Positions 1 to 9,655 of a DNA stretch of 64,000 nucleotides are shown here, in pieces. Numbering within the stretch: the stretch's first letter is position 1; each line of letters starts with the position of its first letter. The notes below the pieces were generated by a model, which was given only the letters and a program-made list of their open reading frames with translations, made no database searches and was not told the DNA's origin. Origin of the DNA: JACCTI01 sp038237435 (lineage in GTDB: Bacteria; Verrucomicrobiota; Verrucomicrobiia; Chthoniobacterales; UBA10450); the NCBI GenBank assembly GCA_038237435.1, contig JBBRYT010000005.1, forward strand, positions 62,001-126,000, read 5' to 3'. Both the position numbers and the translations under genes were made by a program.

Positions 1-1
1 C

Positions 2-1063
2 CTCACGAATGTCGTTTTGGTCCTGACGGTGCGCCGCTTCATCGAAGAATCGCGCGCACGTTCGCGCCGCCCGCACTTTGAATTCACCCTGACCATGGCG
101 GCGATCGTTGGCGTGATGGCTTATGGCGTGCGCACTATTCGGGAAGAGCCATCGGATACAACCATCGTGCGCGTCGCGGCGGTGCAGCCGGATGTGCCGC
201 GCGACCAAAAATTTAGCCGCGAGTTTGCCCAGGATATTTTTACAAAATTCTCGCGCTTGAGTGACGGCGCCCTCGCTTCCAAACCGGATCTGCTTATTTG
301 GCCGGAAAGCTCCATGCCTGGTCCGGTCTTACAGGATGAAGATAGCTATCGATTTGTCACTGAGTTTTCGAAACATGCGAAGACCGACCTCTTGTTAGGC
401 GCAATCGATCTCGATGAGAAGGCGGCCTACAACGCTGCGCTGCTTGTTTCCAATGGTGGGGAAAATATTCAGCTCTATCGCAAAGTGCATCTCGTGCCTT
501 TTGGCGAATACGTCCCAGGCCGTAACACCTTGCCGGGAATCGCCAAAATTGTCGGCGACCAGGTACCGGAAGATTTTGGAGTGGGCCACGAATTCACCGT
601 CTTCAAGTTAACGCGGGGCGAGGTGAGACTCGCGCCGCTGATTTGTTTCGAAGACACGATTGGCGAACTAAGCCGTCAATTCGTTCTACGCGGCGCGAAC
701 CTGCTGGCCAACGTAACTAATGACGGTTGGTTTTTGCGCACTTCCGCTTCACAGCAACAACTCGACAACGCCATCTTCCGCTGTGTGGAAACGCGCCTGC
801 CCATGGTGCGTTCGGCCAACACCGGTGTGACTTGTTTCATCAATCAATTCGGCCGCGTCACGCAAAGACTAACTGACAACATCGGCAATCAATTCATCGA
901 AGGCGTGCTCACCGGCGAAGTGCGTGTGCCGACCGATTACCAGCCGACGTTTTATGTGCGACACGGCGAGTGGTTCGCTAAGTTGTGTGTCGCGATCACC
1001 GCTGCGACAATAGCTTTTCTTTCGCTCAAATTATTGCGGCGAAGATTTCAACCTAACCCATGA
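2..1063 (+). CDS. lnt: Apolipoprotein N-acyltransferase, C-terminal part (cut by window start)
   Basis: Lnt transfers the third acyl chain to the N-terminal cysteine of lipoproteins in the inner membrane. The frame is open to the window edge, so the N-terminal membrane helices are missing; about 350 of the usual ~500 residues are visible. The nitrilase-type catalytic domain is complete. Counting from the TTG codon at 17, the triad is Glu97 (WPESS), Lys156 (YRKVHLVPFGEYVP) and Cys210 (PLICFED). A final transmembrane helix (about residues 322-340) and a basic tail follow, as is normal for Lnt. The TGA stop overlaps the ATG of the next gene (ATGA), so it is probably co-transcribed with the ABC transporter genes. 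Family assignment is secure. Confidence 0.93.
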   Translation, partial: LTNVVLVLTVRRFIEESRARSRRPHFEFTLTMAAIVGVMAYGVRTIREEPSDTTIVRVAAVQPDVPRDQKFSREFAQDIFTKFSRLSDGALASKPDLLIWPESSMPGPVLQDEDSYRFVTEFSKHAKTDLLLGAIDLDEKAAYNAALLVSNGGENIQLYRKVHLVPFGEYVPGRNTLPGIAKIVGDQVPEDFGVGHEFTVFKLTRGEVRLAPLICFEDTIGELSRQFVLRGANLLANVTNDGWFLRTSASQQQLDNAIFRCVETRLPMVRSANTGVTCFINQFGRVTQRLTDNIGNQFIEGVLTGEVRVPTDYQPTFYVRHGEWFAKLCVAITAATIAFLSLKLLRRRFQPNP

Positions 1064-1983
1064 GCGACCTAGCTATTTCCGTCAGCGGCCTGCGCATGAG
1101 CTACGGCCCACTCGAAGCGGTCAAGGGCATCGACTTCGAAGTGCACGCCGGTGAAGTGTTCGGTTTGCTCGGGCCGAACGGAGCAGGAAAGACGACCACC
1201 GTGGAAATTCTGGAAGGGTTGCGCCGCCGCACGGCGGGCGAGGTCAAGGTTTTGGATTTCGATCCCGACCGGCAAAAGCGAAACCTGAAAGATCGCATTG
1301 GTGTTTGTCTGCAAGCGACAAACTTGCCGGACAAGATGAGAGTGCGCGAAGCGGTGAAGGTTTTCGCCGCCTTGTATTCGCGCACACTCGATGGCGAGAT
1401 GTTGCTGAAACGTTTGCAACTTTGGGAAAAGAAAGACGCCTTCTATGCGTCGCTATCGGGCGGACAAAAGCAACGTCTCGCACTCGCACTCGCGCTGATT
1501 AACGATCCACAAATGCTCTTTCTCGACGAACCCACCACCGGTCTCGACCCGCAGGTGCGTCTGGAGATCCGCGACTTGATCGAGGAATTGCGCGCGGAGA
1601 AACGCACCATCCTCATGACGACGCATTACATCGAGGAAGCGGAACGTTTGTGCGATCGCGTTGCCATTATTGACGCGGGAAAAATCATCGCGATTGGTAG
1701 CCCGCGCGAATTACAGGAAAAAAGCGAAACGCAATCGGGCATCGAAGCCAAACTGGATCGGCCCGCGCCGGCCGAGATACCGCATTTTGCGGAAGCCATC
1801 CGCACTATCGTTAGTGACGATCGTCGCGAACTAACGATCAGTTCCAAACGTCCCGCGCGCACGCTCGTGGAAGTAGTGAAGTGGATCGACTCGTTAGGCA
1901 TCGAACTGGACGACGTGCATTTAAAACGTCCAACCCTGGAAGATGTCTTCATCGAAATGACGGGCAGAAAGCTGCGCGATTAG
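1060..1983 (+). CDS. ABC-2 type transporter ATP-binding protein
   Basis: Cytoplasmic ATPase subunit of an ABC-2 (DrrA/CcmA-like) exporter, 307 aa. Visible motifs are Walker A GPNGAGKT (38-45), signature LSGGQKQR (from 132), Walker B LFLDEP (153-158) followed by TTGLD, and the switch histidine in MTTHYIEEA. The ~80-residue C-terminal extension is the usual regulatory domain of this subfamily. The start overlaps the lnt stop, and its TAG abuts the ATG of the permease fusion with no spacer, so the three genes look like one translationally coupled unit. The substrate cannot be told from sequence. The copy of the CTCGTTAGG word at 1890-1898 lies in frame here and reads as Ser-Leu-Gly. Confidence 0.92.
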   Translation: MSDLAISVSGLRMSYGPLEAVKGIDFEVHAGEVFGLLGPNGAGKTTTVEILEGLRRRTAGEVKVLDFDPDRQKRNLKDRIGVCLQATNLPDKMRVREAVKVFAALYSRTLDGEMLLKRLQLWEKKDAFYASLSGGQKQRLALALALINDPQMLFLDEPTTGLDPQVRLEIRDLIEELRAEKRTILMTTHYIEEAERLCDRVAIIDAGKIIAIGSPRELQEKSETQSGIEAKLDRPAPAEIPHFAEAIRTIVSDDRRELTISSKRPARTLVEVVKWIDSLGIELDDVHLKRPTLEDVFIEMTGRKLRD

Positions 1984-4182
1984 ATGAAAGCTTACCTGGC
2001 TCTTCTTCGGAATGATATGCGGCTGGCGCTGCGCAATCGCGCCGTTATCTTTTTTAACTACTTCTTTCCCCTCGCCTTCTTTTTTATCTTCGCCGCGCTT
2101 TTCGATGCGAAGAAAGGTACAGCGGTACAGCGCGTCGTCACAACTGTTCTCTCATTAGGTATTCTCGGGAACGGACTCTTCGGCGCCGGCATGCGCGCAG
2201 TTATGGATCGCGAAGCAGACGTCCTCCGACGTTATAAGGTCACGCCGATTACCCCGGTGCCGTTACTGCTCGCATCGATCACCAACGGTATGATCCTTTA
2301 TCTTCCGACCGTCGTCTTTACGCTCTTCTTCGCCACGCGCTTTTACGGCATGACCATGCCGGCGAATCTATTTTCGTTTTTTCTCTTCGTCGCGATCGGC
2401 GCTCTCGCCTTTCGCGCTCTTGGCATGATTATCGCCGCGGTAGTGAACTCTTCGCAGGAAAGTAACATTCTCATTCAGCCGATTTACATGGCGATGCTCT
2501 TCCTCAGCGGCATCACCATTCCGATCACGCTCTTTCCTGAATGGCTGCAAAACCTGACGCAATTTGTGCCGGCGACTTATCTCATGTCGGGCATGTCAGG
2601 AATCGTACAGCGTAATGAAACAGCGCTGCAAAACTGGCAGCCTATCCTTGCGCTACTACTTACCGCGGTTGTCGGCACTTTTATCGCTACTAAACTCTTT
2701 CGCTGGGAGAAAGAAGAGAAACTTCGACCGGCGGCGAAGCTTTGGGTCCTGGTCACGCTCGTTCCGTTCCTCTTGTTAGGTACTTACCAGGCTTACAGTC
2801 GAGAAAACCTGACTAAGACTCGCATTCTTAACCGCGATCTGCGTCGCGGCCAATCTTGGTTAATCCAAAACGGGCGCATCTTTGTCGGTAACGGCAAGAT
2901 TATCGAGTCGGGCTCAGTCTTAGTGCGCAAAGGTAAGATCGAAAAAATCTACGAAGGTCCGGCGCCGGACGCTAAGTCGGTCAATGCGGAACCGATCGAA
3001 GCGGCGGGTAAAACCATCTTGCCCGGGTTAATTGACGCCCACGTTCATCTCGGGGCCAGCGGTGGCTTTTACGATGATCCAAGCAAAGGCTACGACCCGA
3101 AAGCGGCCGAGCACGAACTGGAAGCTTATCTTTATTGCGGAGTAACGGCCGTGCGCAGTGCCGGCGACATCCTCGATAACATGATCAAGCTGCGCCGGGT
3201 CTTTGGCAGCGGCGAAAAACTTGCGACCGAATTATTTTTCTGTGGCCCGCTTTTCACCGCGGAAGGCGGACATGGCACCGAGTTTGCGAAGTTCATGCCG
3301 GAAGCGATGCGTGCTTCCTTCATGGCCGGGTTTGTGCGCACGCCGCAGTCGCCCGCAGAAGCTCGCGCGCAAGTAGACGAGCTCGCAGGCAAGGGCGTGG
3401 ACGCGATCAAGGGCATACTCGAGGCCGGTGTGCCTGGCTACACTTTCAATCGAATGAACGTCGACTTGTTAGCCGCGGTCGCGGGAGAAGCGCGCGCCAG
3501 GAATCTGCCGATGGCCGTTCATACCGCTAACGCGCTCGACGTGGCTGATGCAGTAAAGATCGGAGCTAATTCGGTCGAGCATGGTTCTTTCCTCGAGGAA
3601 ATTCCCGATGAAACTATCGCGGCTATGAAAGAAAAAGGAACGGCGCTCGACCCGACCTTAAGTGTAGCCGAAGGTTTTAGTAACTTCGCGCACGGCGATA
3701 CTTCGCTACTCAAACGTTCCTTAGTCCAACAAGTAACACCGAAGGAGCTTCTGGCAGGAACGGAAACGGCCGCCACTAGTGAAAAGATGGCAGGCATGCG
3801 CGAAGGTATTCTGCATTATCCGTTATCGGTTGATATCGGAGCGAAGAACCTTGTTAAAGCCTGGCATGCCGGTGTCACGTTGGTGACGGGAAGCGACGCC
3901 GGTAACTTCCTGGTTATGCATGGCCCTACCATGCAGCACGAGATTGAGCTCTGGGTCGCGGCTGGTATCCCGGCTGAGGTCGCCCTGCAAGCTGCTACTT
4001 TGAACGCTGCCAAACTTCTTCACGCGGATCAGCGCATCGGCACGGTAGAGGAAGGCAAAGAAGCAACCCTATTAGTAGTAGATGGCAACCCGCTCCAGGA
4101 CGTCCATGCCCTCTCGGCTATTTCCTTTGTGATGATGAAGGGCGAGCGTGTAAACCGAAACGAGTTGTTCCAGCAGAAATAG
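1984..4182 (+). CDS. ABC-2 permease fused to an amidohydrolase
   Basis: One uninterrupted 732-residue ORF. Residues 1-240 are a standard ABC-2 permease with six predicted membrane helices, partner of the ATPase just upstream. A seventh helix (about 254-267) follows. Residues ~290-732 are a metal-dependent amidohydrolase (imidazolonepropionase/prolidase-like branch) with the complete binuclear metal set: HVH at 353-355, Lys476 (AIKGILEAG), His513 (AVHTANA), His533 (SVEHGS) and Asp638 (TGSDAG). Both halves look functional. Permease-enzyme fusions of this kind are unusual; it may couple export to hydrolysis of a cyclic amide or peptide, but that is inference. Which side of the membrane the enzyme faces depends on whether helix 7 is real. 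The alternative is an assembly join, but the frame is clean with no stop or shift. Confidence 0.85.
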   Translation: MKAYLALLRNDMRLALRNRAVIFFNYFFPLAFFFIFAALFDAKKGTAVQRVVTTVLSLGILGNGLFGAGMRAVMDREADVLRRYKVTPITPVPLLLASITNGMILYLPTVVFTLFFATRFYGMTMPANLFSFFLFVAIGALAFRALGMIIAAVVNSSQESNILIQPIYMAMLFLSGITIPITLFPEWLQNLTQFVPATYLMSGMSGIVQRNETALQNWQPILALLLTAVVGTFIATKLFRWEKEEKLRPAAKLWVLVTLVPFLLLGTYQAYSRENLTKTRILNRDLRRGQSWLIQNGRIFVGNGKIIESGSVLVRKGKIEKIYEGPAPDAKSVNAEPIEAAGKTILPGLIDAHVHLGASGGFYDDPSKGYDPKAAEHELEAYLYCGVTAVRSAGDILDNMIKLRRVFGSGEKLATELFFCGPLFTAEGGHGTEFAKFMPEAMRASFMAGFVRTPQSPAEARAQVDELAGKGVDAIKGILEAGVPGYTFNRMNVDLLAAVAGEARARNLPMAVHTANALDVADAVKIGANSVEHGSFLEEIPDETIAAMKEKGTALDPTLSVAEGFSNFAHGDTSLLKRSLVQQVTPKELLAGTETAATSEKMAGMREGILHYPLSVDIGAKNLVKAWHAGVTLVTGSDAGNFLVMHGPTMQHEIELWVAAGIPAEVALQAATLNAAKLLHADQRIGTVEEGKEATLLVVDGNPLQDVHALSAISFVMMKGERVNRNELFQQK

Positions 4183-4271
4183 CGGTCTGTTAGAGGTTGG
4201 CTGGCCTGGCAGGTGCTCCATAAACGCGGACTTTCATGTCTGCCATTGTCCTTGTTAGGCTGGGCGCTGCG

Positions 4272-7200
4272 ATGTCGAGGCGCCTCTTCCTATTATTGTT
4301 TTCCCTCGTTTGTTCGACCGCGCATGCCCTTCCGACAACGGCCAAGCCAATTCTCTTCGTCACGCAGATTCCCATGCCGGAAGAGGTGAACTCGCGCGAC
4401 GCTTCGGTCAGTTTCATGTCGGGCGTTTCACCGTTTGGTAATCACCTTGGTGACACTTTGCACGCCGGACGTGGCGGCGGCCTATTCCTCCGCTTCACCG
4501 ATGGTTCGCTGGTTAACCTGACGCAAAACGCCACCTGGGATACGCCATTCGCCAAACCCGCCGCGAACCAAATTGCCGTGCGAAATCCCTCCATGCATTG
4601 GGATGGAAAGCGCGCGTTGTTTAGCATGGTAGTCGGCGCCCCGGCGAATGCCTCCGACACGACAGCGTTTTACTGGCAGCTCTTCGAAGTAACCGCGCTC
4701 GATCAAGTAACTGATGCGACAAAAGGCGCGCTCGCGCACATTGCTTTGGTTGCCAACCAGCCTTCCAACTACAACAACGTTAGCCCCTGTTATGATCCGA
4801 GCGGTCGCGTTATTTTCGCGAGTGATCGGCCTTACAATGGGCAACCGCACCTTACCCAGCGCGAAGAATATCTCCTGCTACCGACGGTCAGCGGCTTATG
4901 GAGTCTTGATCCGGCGAACGCGAACAGCCTGTTCCTTCTCTTTCATTCACCCTCCGGCTCCTTTTCGCCTTTCGTCGATTCTAATGGCCGCTTGATTTTC
5001 ACTAATTGGGATCATCTTTCGCGCGATTCCGAAGCGGTCACTGATTCGCGCGCTGGCGATGCGAACTACGGCGAGAATTTTTCGCAAACGTTCAACGGCA
5101 CCGGCAATTACATGGATGAGTCTCCGGGCGCGGCGCTCTCAGGTCCCGCGATTTATCCGGCAGCGCCGCTCGATATCTTTCCCGAGCCTCGCAGCTTCGA
5201 TAAGAAGACGCTTGCCCTGCAATACGGCGGCATTCTAAACGGCAACGCCTTCAATATTTTTCTGCCATGGATGATCAATCTCGATGGCACCGGCGCGGAA
5301 ATTTTGAATCACGTCGGTCGTCACGAAATTGCCGTCGCCTTGACAAAGAGTTTTACGAACGATCCCAGCGTGGTCGATCTGAATCCGAGCGTGAATCCCG
5401 GTTACGGCGGCCTAACCAGTCATAATTTCGTGAACAACTTCATGTCCATCCGGGAAGACCCGGCTCATCCGGGAAAATTTTTCGGAATCGATTCGCCCGA
5501 TCTCGGGACGCACATCGCAGGACAGATCATCAGTATGAATGGTGGGGCGGGCGTGAATCCAGATTCGATGACCATAACCTACCTAACGAGTGCTACCGGA
5601 GCTGCCGCCGGATCAACACCGGTGAAGCCGCCGTTCCTACCAGTCGTTAGGCCAACCATCCATCAGCCCGCGCCGAGTCCTGCGCCGACGCCGCGGCTGG
5701 TGGCAGAGGATATCTACCGTAACGCCTTGCCACTTTCCGATGGTGCGCTGATTGCCTCGGTCACGTCCGCGACGCAAACCGATTACGACCAGAACGCCGA
5801 CGTCACGCCACAGTCACTCTACAATTTCCGGTTGAAGACTCTGAAGCTACAAACGAGCTCGACCTTTTACGTGCCTGATCAAAACATGACGAACGGCATT
5901 ACCGTTTCGCATCTGCAGTATTGGGTTGGCGCGAGTCAGGTCGATTACTCCGGTGCGATGTGGGAACTCGATCCCGCAGAAGTTTCGCCGCGGCCAACGC
6001 CAACGCCGACGATCTCAACGATTGATCCGATCGAAGCGGGGGTCTTCGCCGAAGAATCGGTCGATGTTCCGATTTTTAGAAATTTTCTGCAAACTAACAA
6101 CGCTGCGCTCGTCGTTAGTCGTAATGTGACGGCGCGCGATCGACATGATCGGCAGCAGCCCTTCAATCTAAAAGTGGCGTGGCCGAGTTCGACCACGCAA
6201 ACGATCGGAACCGCGGGAACACTTTATCCGGTCGCCTGGCTACAAGTTTTCGAGGCGGATTTGCGCCGCGGGCTCACGCTCGGCGGTCCTAGTCCCCTGC
6301 CCGGCCGTCGCGTGGTAGCGACGCCTTTACATACAACCGTCGCCCAGAACATTCCCGCGCTGTCGAGTCAGCCTGCGGGAAGTTTCAAGCTAGGCGATGA
6401 CGGCTCGTTCGCCGCCATTATTCCCGCCCGGAAGGCTCTTACCTGGCATCTCCTCAATAACGATGTCGGCCTAACGAGTCAGGTGAAGGAGCGTTTCTGG
6501 GTGACGTTCCAACCGGGCGAAGTGCGAACCTGTGCGAATTGCCACGGGATTAACACCGCCGACCAGGCAGGTAATCCGAAGCCGACTAACGAGCCGAAAG
6601 CATTGCGCGACTTGTTGCGTTACTGGTCGAAGGGCGGCCCGGCGTTTGCCGCGACAAACTTCTCCGCAGTCAAAACAGATGCGTCAATTTCCATTCCCGT
6701 TTCGCGATTGGGCGGCAGCACTGGAGCGATCGCGGTGTCTTATGCAACCCAGGACGGTTCCGCGATTGCAGGCAGCGATTATTTTTCCGCGAGCGGAACA
6801 CTGAATTGGCCCGACAACGACAGCGCGCCGAAATTTGTCACGGTCTCGTTGATGAATCATCCGACCATCGCCGCGCCAAAGACCTTCACTGTTACTTTGA
6901 CCGGCCTTAACCCGGCGCCGGTTACGCCGAGTGTAACCACCGTTTCCATTAACCAACCGCCGTTCGAAACATGGGTGCTGGCGAAGTTTGCTGCGAATGC
7001 CAACGATCCGACGCTCGCGGGAATCAACGTGGATGCCAATAGCGATGGCTTCACCAATCTCGCGAAATACGCTTTTAATCGAACGCCGCTCGGCACACCC
7101 GATCCGGGTCGGCCATTTAGCCTAACGAGTGTTGTTGATCCTAACGACAGTAAGACCTACCTCTCGCTGCGATACACGCGGCGCATTTCACATAGTGATA

Positions 7201-7388
7201 TCTCATATCATGTCGAGACTTGCTCGGACATGAGCGGCTGGTTGGAAGATGCAAACGTCGCACTCGAAATCTTGGCGGTAGCGGATGCGAATAGCATCAC
7301 GGAGACGGTCACCGTACGCTCGGTGAAGTCGATCAATCAGCTTCCGAGTGGCAAGCTTTTCCTACGGATCAAAGTAACAAGACCATAA
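4272..7388 (+). CDS. Secreted HzsA-related protein with one c-type heme motif and a Calx-beta domain
   Basis: Large exported protein of ~1040 aa. I chose the ATG at 4272 because it gives a compact signal peptide (MSRRLFLLLFSLVC, then STAHA-LP); an in-frame ATG at 4236 would add 12 residues. The long N-terminal part (ILFVTQIP, RGGGLFLRF, MHWDGKRALFSMVVGAP, ASDRPYNGQ) matches, from memory, the propeller-like region of proteins related to the hydrazine synthase alpha subunit. About residue 755 there is CANCH, a single CxxCH heme c site. A Calx-beta domain follows, then a DANSDGFTNLAKYAF segment and a C-terminal domain common in verrucomicrobial secreted proteins. Actual hydrazine chemistry is not implied. 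Three exact CCTAACGAGT copies (5582, 6470, 7121) lie in frame, all read Leu-Thr-Ser. Confidence 0.7.
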   Translation: MSRRLFLLLFSLVCSTAHALPTTAKPILFVTQIPMPEEVNSRDASVSFMSGVSPFGNHLGDTLHAGRGGGLFLRFTDGSLVNLTQNATWDTPFAKPAANQIAVRNPSMHWDGKRALFSMVVGAPANASDTTAFYWQLFEVTALDQVTDATKGALAHIALVANQPSNYNNVSPCYDPSGRVIFASDRPYNGQPHLTQREEYLLLPTVSGLWSLDPANANSLFLLFHSPSGSFSPFVDSNGRLIFTNWDHLSRDSEAVTDSRAGDANYGENFSQTFNGTGNYMDESPGAALSGPAIYPAAPLDIFPEPRSFDKKTLALQYGGILNGNAFNIFLPWMINLDGTGAEILNHVGRHEIAVALTKSFTNDPSVVDLNPSVNPGYGGLTSHNFVNNFMSIREDPAHPGKFFGIDSPDLGTHIAGQIISMNGGAGVNPDSMTITYLTSATGAAAGSTPVKPPFLPVVRPTIHQPAPSPAPTPRLVAEDIYRNALPLSDGALIASVTSATQTDYDQNADVTPQSLYNFRLKTLKLQTSSTFYVPDQNMTNGITVSHLQYWVGASQVDYSGAMWELDPAEVSPRPTPTPTISTIDPIEAGVFAEESVDVPIFRNFLQTNNAALVVSRNVTARDRHDRQQPFNLKVAWPSSTTQTIGTAGTLYPVAWLQVFEADLRRGLTLGGPSPLPGRRVVATPLHTTVAQNIPALSSQPAGSFKLGDDGSFAAIIPARKALTWHLLNNDVGLTSQVKERFWVTFQPGEVRTCANCHGINTADQAGNPKPTNEPKALRDLLRYWSKGGPAFAATNFSAVKTDASISIPVSRLGGSTGAIAVSYATQDGSAIAGSDYFSASGTLNWPDNDSAPKFVTVSLMNHPTIAAPKTFTVTLTGLNPAPVTPSVTTVSINQPPFETWVLAKFAANANDPTLAGINVDANSDGFTNLAKYAFNRTPLGTPDPGRPFSLTSVVDPNDSKTYLSLRYTRRISHSDISYHVETCSDMSGWLEDANVALEILAVADANSITETVTVRSVKSINQLPSGKLFLRIKVTRP

Positions 7389-7562
7389 GTCTCGCGCGCG
7401 CTTCGCGGGCGTTATTTACTTAGTGCGCGCGATAGGGCGGCGGCTGGATGATCGCAAACTAGAAGAGCCGAGCATAACCATCGCGTCGCAGTAGCTGAAG
7501 CAGCCGCTCCTTCGAGATTAATTCGCTGGTCAGCACCTCACGAGCTGGGCTACATCGCAGAG

Positions 7563-7847
7563 ATGAAATTCACCGCTCTCATTTTCGCCGCACTCTTCTC
7601 CACCCTGACGTTAGCTGGTTCCCAAGGTCTGGACATTCAGCCTAACGACACGATGCAAAGCGTCCTCCAACATCAGGTCGGTCAGTCCGTCGAGTTGCGC
7701 ATGCGTTCGGGTGAAAAAATTGGCGGCAAGCTGGAAAAGGTGAACGAGAAGATTGCGCACTTAACGCAACTTACCGGCGCGGAGTATTTCGAGGCGGTGG
7801 TTGCAGTTGAAGACATCGCGGCCGTCGTCGCGCGCGCGAAGAAGTAG
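7563..7847 (+). CDS. Small exported protein, possibly Sm/SH3-like fold
   Basis: 94 aa with a signal peptide (MKFTALIFAALFSTLTLAG) and a ~70-residue mature part. The pattern VGQSVELRMRSGEKIGGKLEKV followed by strand-like segments (IAHLTQL, FEAVVAVEDIAAVVAR) resembles a small beta-barrel of the Sm/SH3 type, but I do not recognise a named family. It stands alone behind ~170 bp of non-coding sequence. Its TAG lies one base from the stop of the convergent gene on the other strand. A near copy of the genome word (CCTAACGAC, 7641-7649) lies inside. Confidence 0.65.
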   Translation: MKFTALIFAALFSTLTLAGSQGLDIQPNDTMQSVLQHQVGQSVELRMRSGEKIGGKLEKVNEKIAHLTQLTGAEYFEAVVAVEDIAAVVARAKK

Positions 7848-7848
7848 C

Positions 7849-9396
7849 CTACGGCAAAACGACCACGCGATAATAACGCTGCGTCGCGCTCGCCGCGCCG
7901 AAGTCGGTGATAGGAATGGCGCCGCCGGTGCCACTGATGTTGTCGGCTACAGTAGACCATGAGCCACCGGTAAAATCGTACGTCTGTTCCACCCGATAAT
8001 TCTGACCCGCCACGCTGGCGAAGCTGATTACAAAATCATTTCCACTAAGCGCCGGCGAAGTTGCCGGCACCGAACGGACGACAACTGCATCATACGCCAC
8101 CGCATGTACGCCGTCGGCGACGCTAAGCATTAGCGTATAACTTCCGGGGGCCGTGAACATCGCGCTCGTCTGGGACTGGGTCGGGTCGACAAAGGTGGCT
8201 GTTCCATTTCCAGAATATTGCTTCCAATTGATAACGGCCCCGCCACTCGGATCGGAAACGACTCCACTCAACGTGGCCCAGGCTGGAAATTGAACAGTGT
8301 AATCTGCGCCTGCATCGGCGGTCGGCGCACCGGGACTGCGCGGGCCGCCAGTAGGGCCAGTGCTTTGGACGACTTCAAAATTATTGACGTCGATGGTGGA
8401 GAGATGACTGAAGGCGCTGGAAGCGAATCGCTCGTCCGGACAAACAGAAAAGGAGAAAAAGCCGCCGTTATCAGCGACCAGTCCGCCGTATTTTTTCAGC
8501 GCGCGAAGGACGGCCTTTTCCTCGATCGTCCAACTGCTCGGAATGACGAAGTTCGCTTTCAATCGCAAGCGTTGTCCCATCGAGGGATATTGCGAGCCGG
8601 TTTGCGAAGAAGCGTAGTGGCTCGCGGGGTAGATGTAAGCCTTGCGGCTTACCGCTACCACCAGACGAACCGCATGCTCGACCATGCCGCGTTCGCACTC
8701 ATCGTACCTAACGAGTGGTGGAAACATCGGCAGACCCGCCGCATCGCCCGATGTCCAACCTGCGGGGCGGGGCGTGTTTGATTTCAGATCGAACTTCGCA
8801 CCGTTCGAAGCCTGCCAGTTGACGCCAACTAATTTCGTCAGCCAGGTTTCCCAGATCGAACCTAGACCGGGTGCAACCATGATGGAGTGGCGATCGCCGC
8901 CGGTGTTGTTCACATCGCGCTGCCATTGGTCGAGCGTGAGGCTGCCCGTTCCCCGCGGCCACGTTTCTACCGGCGTGATCGTGGCGATCGGATACATGCC
9001 GATCGTGCCACTGCCGCCGTCGAGATCGGATTCGCTGGCGTACTGGAAAAAATTTATCGGCACGCGCGGCTGATTGTCCGGCACGAGGACGTAATTCATT
9101 TCGTAAAACGGCCGCAGAGTTTGGCGCGATGCGAAAAGATCGGCTTTGATCTGCGCGATGATCGTGTCCGAATCTGTCCGCGTCGGCTGCCTACTTACAT
9201 CTTCGTTCCAGGCGCTATCGACTGGCATGATTTGCATCGCGGAAACGATCGCGTCCGCCGTCGCTGTATCGAACTCGACCGGTGTCGTGACGACCGGCGC
9301 GGGTCCGAGAATTCGGCCCTCGTGATTGATTCGCTCCGCCCGTGCAAATCCAGCAAGCGCGACGACCCAACATAACGCAAACCCCACGCGGCCCAT
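7849..9396 (-). CDS. Exported protein with a PKD/Ig-like module
   Basis: 515 aa, signal peptide MGRVGFALCWVVALAGFARA. The ~330-residue N-terminal region (IMPVDSAWNEDVS, GGDRHSIMVAPG, LPMFPPLVRYDE, MGQRLRLK) looks like a conserved exported domain of unknown function; this assignment is from memory only. A PKD/REJ-like beta-sandwich follows (ADAGADYTVQFPAWATLSGVV, ending in LMLSVADG). A C-terminal ~70-residue domain (FVISFASVAGQNYRVEQTYDF) is typical of verrucomicrobial secreted proteins and may serve surface attachment. It converges on the small gene at 7563-7847 with a 1-bp gap. An in-frame copy of the genome word at 8707-8715 reads Leu-Val-Arg on this strand. Confidence 0.65.
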   Translation of the reverse strand: MGRVGFALCWVVALAGFARAERINHEGRILGPAPVVTTPVEFDTATADAIVSAMQIMPVDSAWNEDVSRQPTRTDSDTIIAQIKADLFASRQTLRPFYEMNYVLVPDNQPRVPINFFQYASESDLDGGSGTIGMYPIATITPVETWPRGTGSLTLDQWQRDVNNTGGDRHSIMVAPGLGSIWETWLTKLVGVNWQASNGAKFDLKSNTPRPAGWTSGDAAGLPMFPPLVRYDECERGMVEHAVRLVVAVSRKAYIYPASHYASSQTGSQYPSMGQRLRLKANFVIPSSWTIEEKAVLRALKKYGGLVADNGGFFSFSVCPDERFASSAFSHLSTIDVNNFEVVQSTGPTGGPRSPGAPTADAGADYTVQFPAWATLSGVVSDPSGGAVINWKQYSGNGTATFVDPTQSQTSAMFTAPGSYTLMLSVADGVHAVAYDAVVVRSVPATSPALSGNDFVISFASVAGQNYRVEQTYDFTGGSWSTVADNISGTGGAIPITDFGAASATQRYYRVVVLP

Positions 9397-9445
9397 TGCG
9401 TAATATCCAGCAATTCACGCGCCCGTGCGCCGAGCGATTACCCAG

Positions 9446-9577
9446 GTTGTCATGCTGAGCCTGCGCAGACGGCGAAGGATCTCACAATCGCGGTTTGATC
9501 TTGCGCATCTTCTAAGCGCACGCCGCCCGCTTCGTTGCGAGATCCTTCGGCGCGCTGTGCCGCCTCAGGATGACAAC
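9446..9577. repeat. Long imperfect inverted repeat (REP/MITE-like)
   Basis: The left arm begins GTTGTCATGCTGAGC and ends GAAGGATCTC (9446-9482). The right arm begins GAGATCCTTCGG and ends CTCAGGATGACAAC (9539-9577). The arms are near reverse complements around a ~55-bp middle and could form a long hairpin. Similar GTCATCCTGAG...GAAGGATCT repeats are, from memory, scattered through intergenic DNA of many environmental bacteria. No ORF lies inside. It sits between an exported-protein gene and the DUF1501 remnant, next to a motif copy at 9591. Confidence 0.75.
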
Positions 9578-9590
9578 GCTAGACGAACCA

Positions 9591-9599
9591 CTCGTTAGG
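9591..9599 (-). repeat. Intergenic copy of the CCTAACGAG word
   Basis: Sequence ACTCGTTAGGC at 9590-9600, one of only two exact copies outside genes. It lies just beyond the long inverted repeat. Confidence 0.8.
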
Positions 9600-9655
9600 C
9601 AGAAACGTTAAAGCCCATCGACCGCAGCGCCGTGCGCTTTTAGCCAATCAACTAG

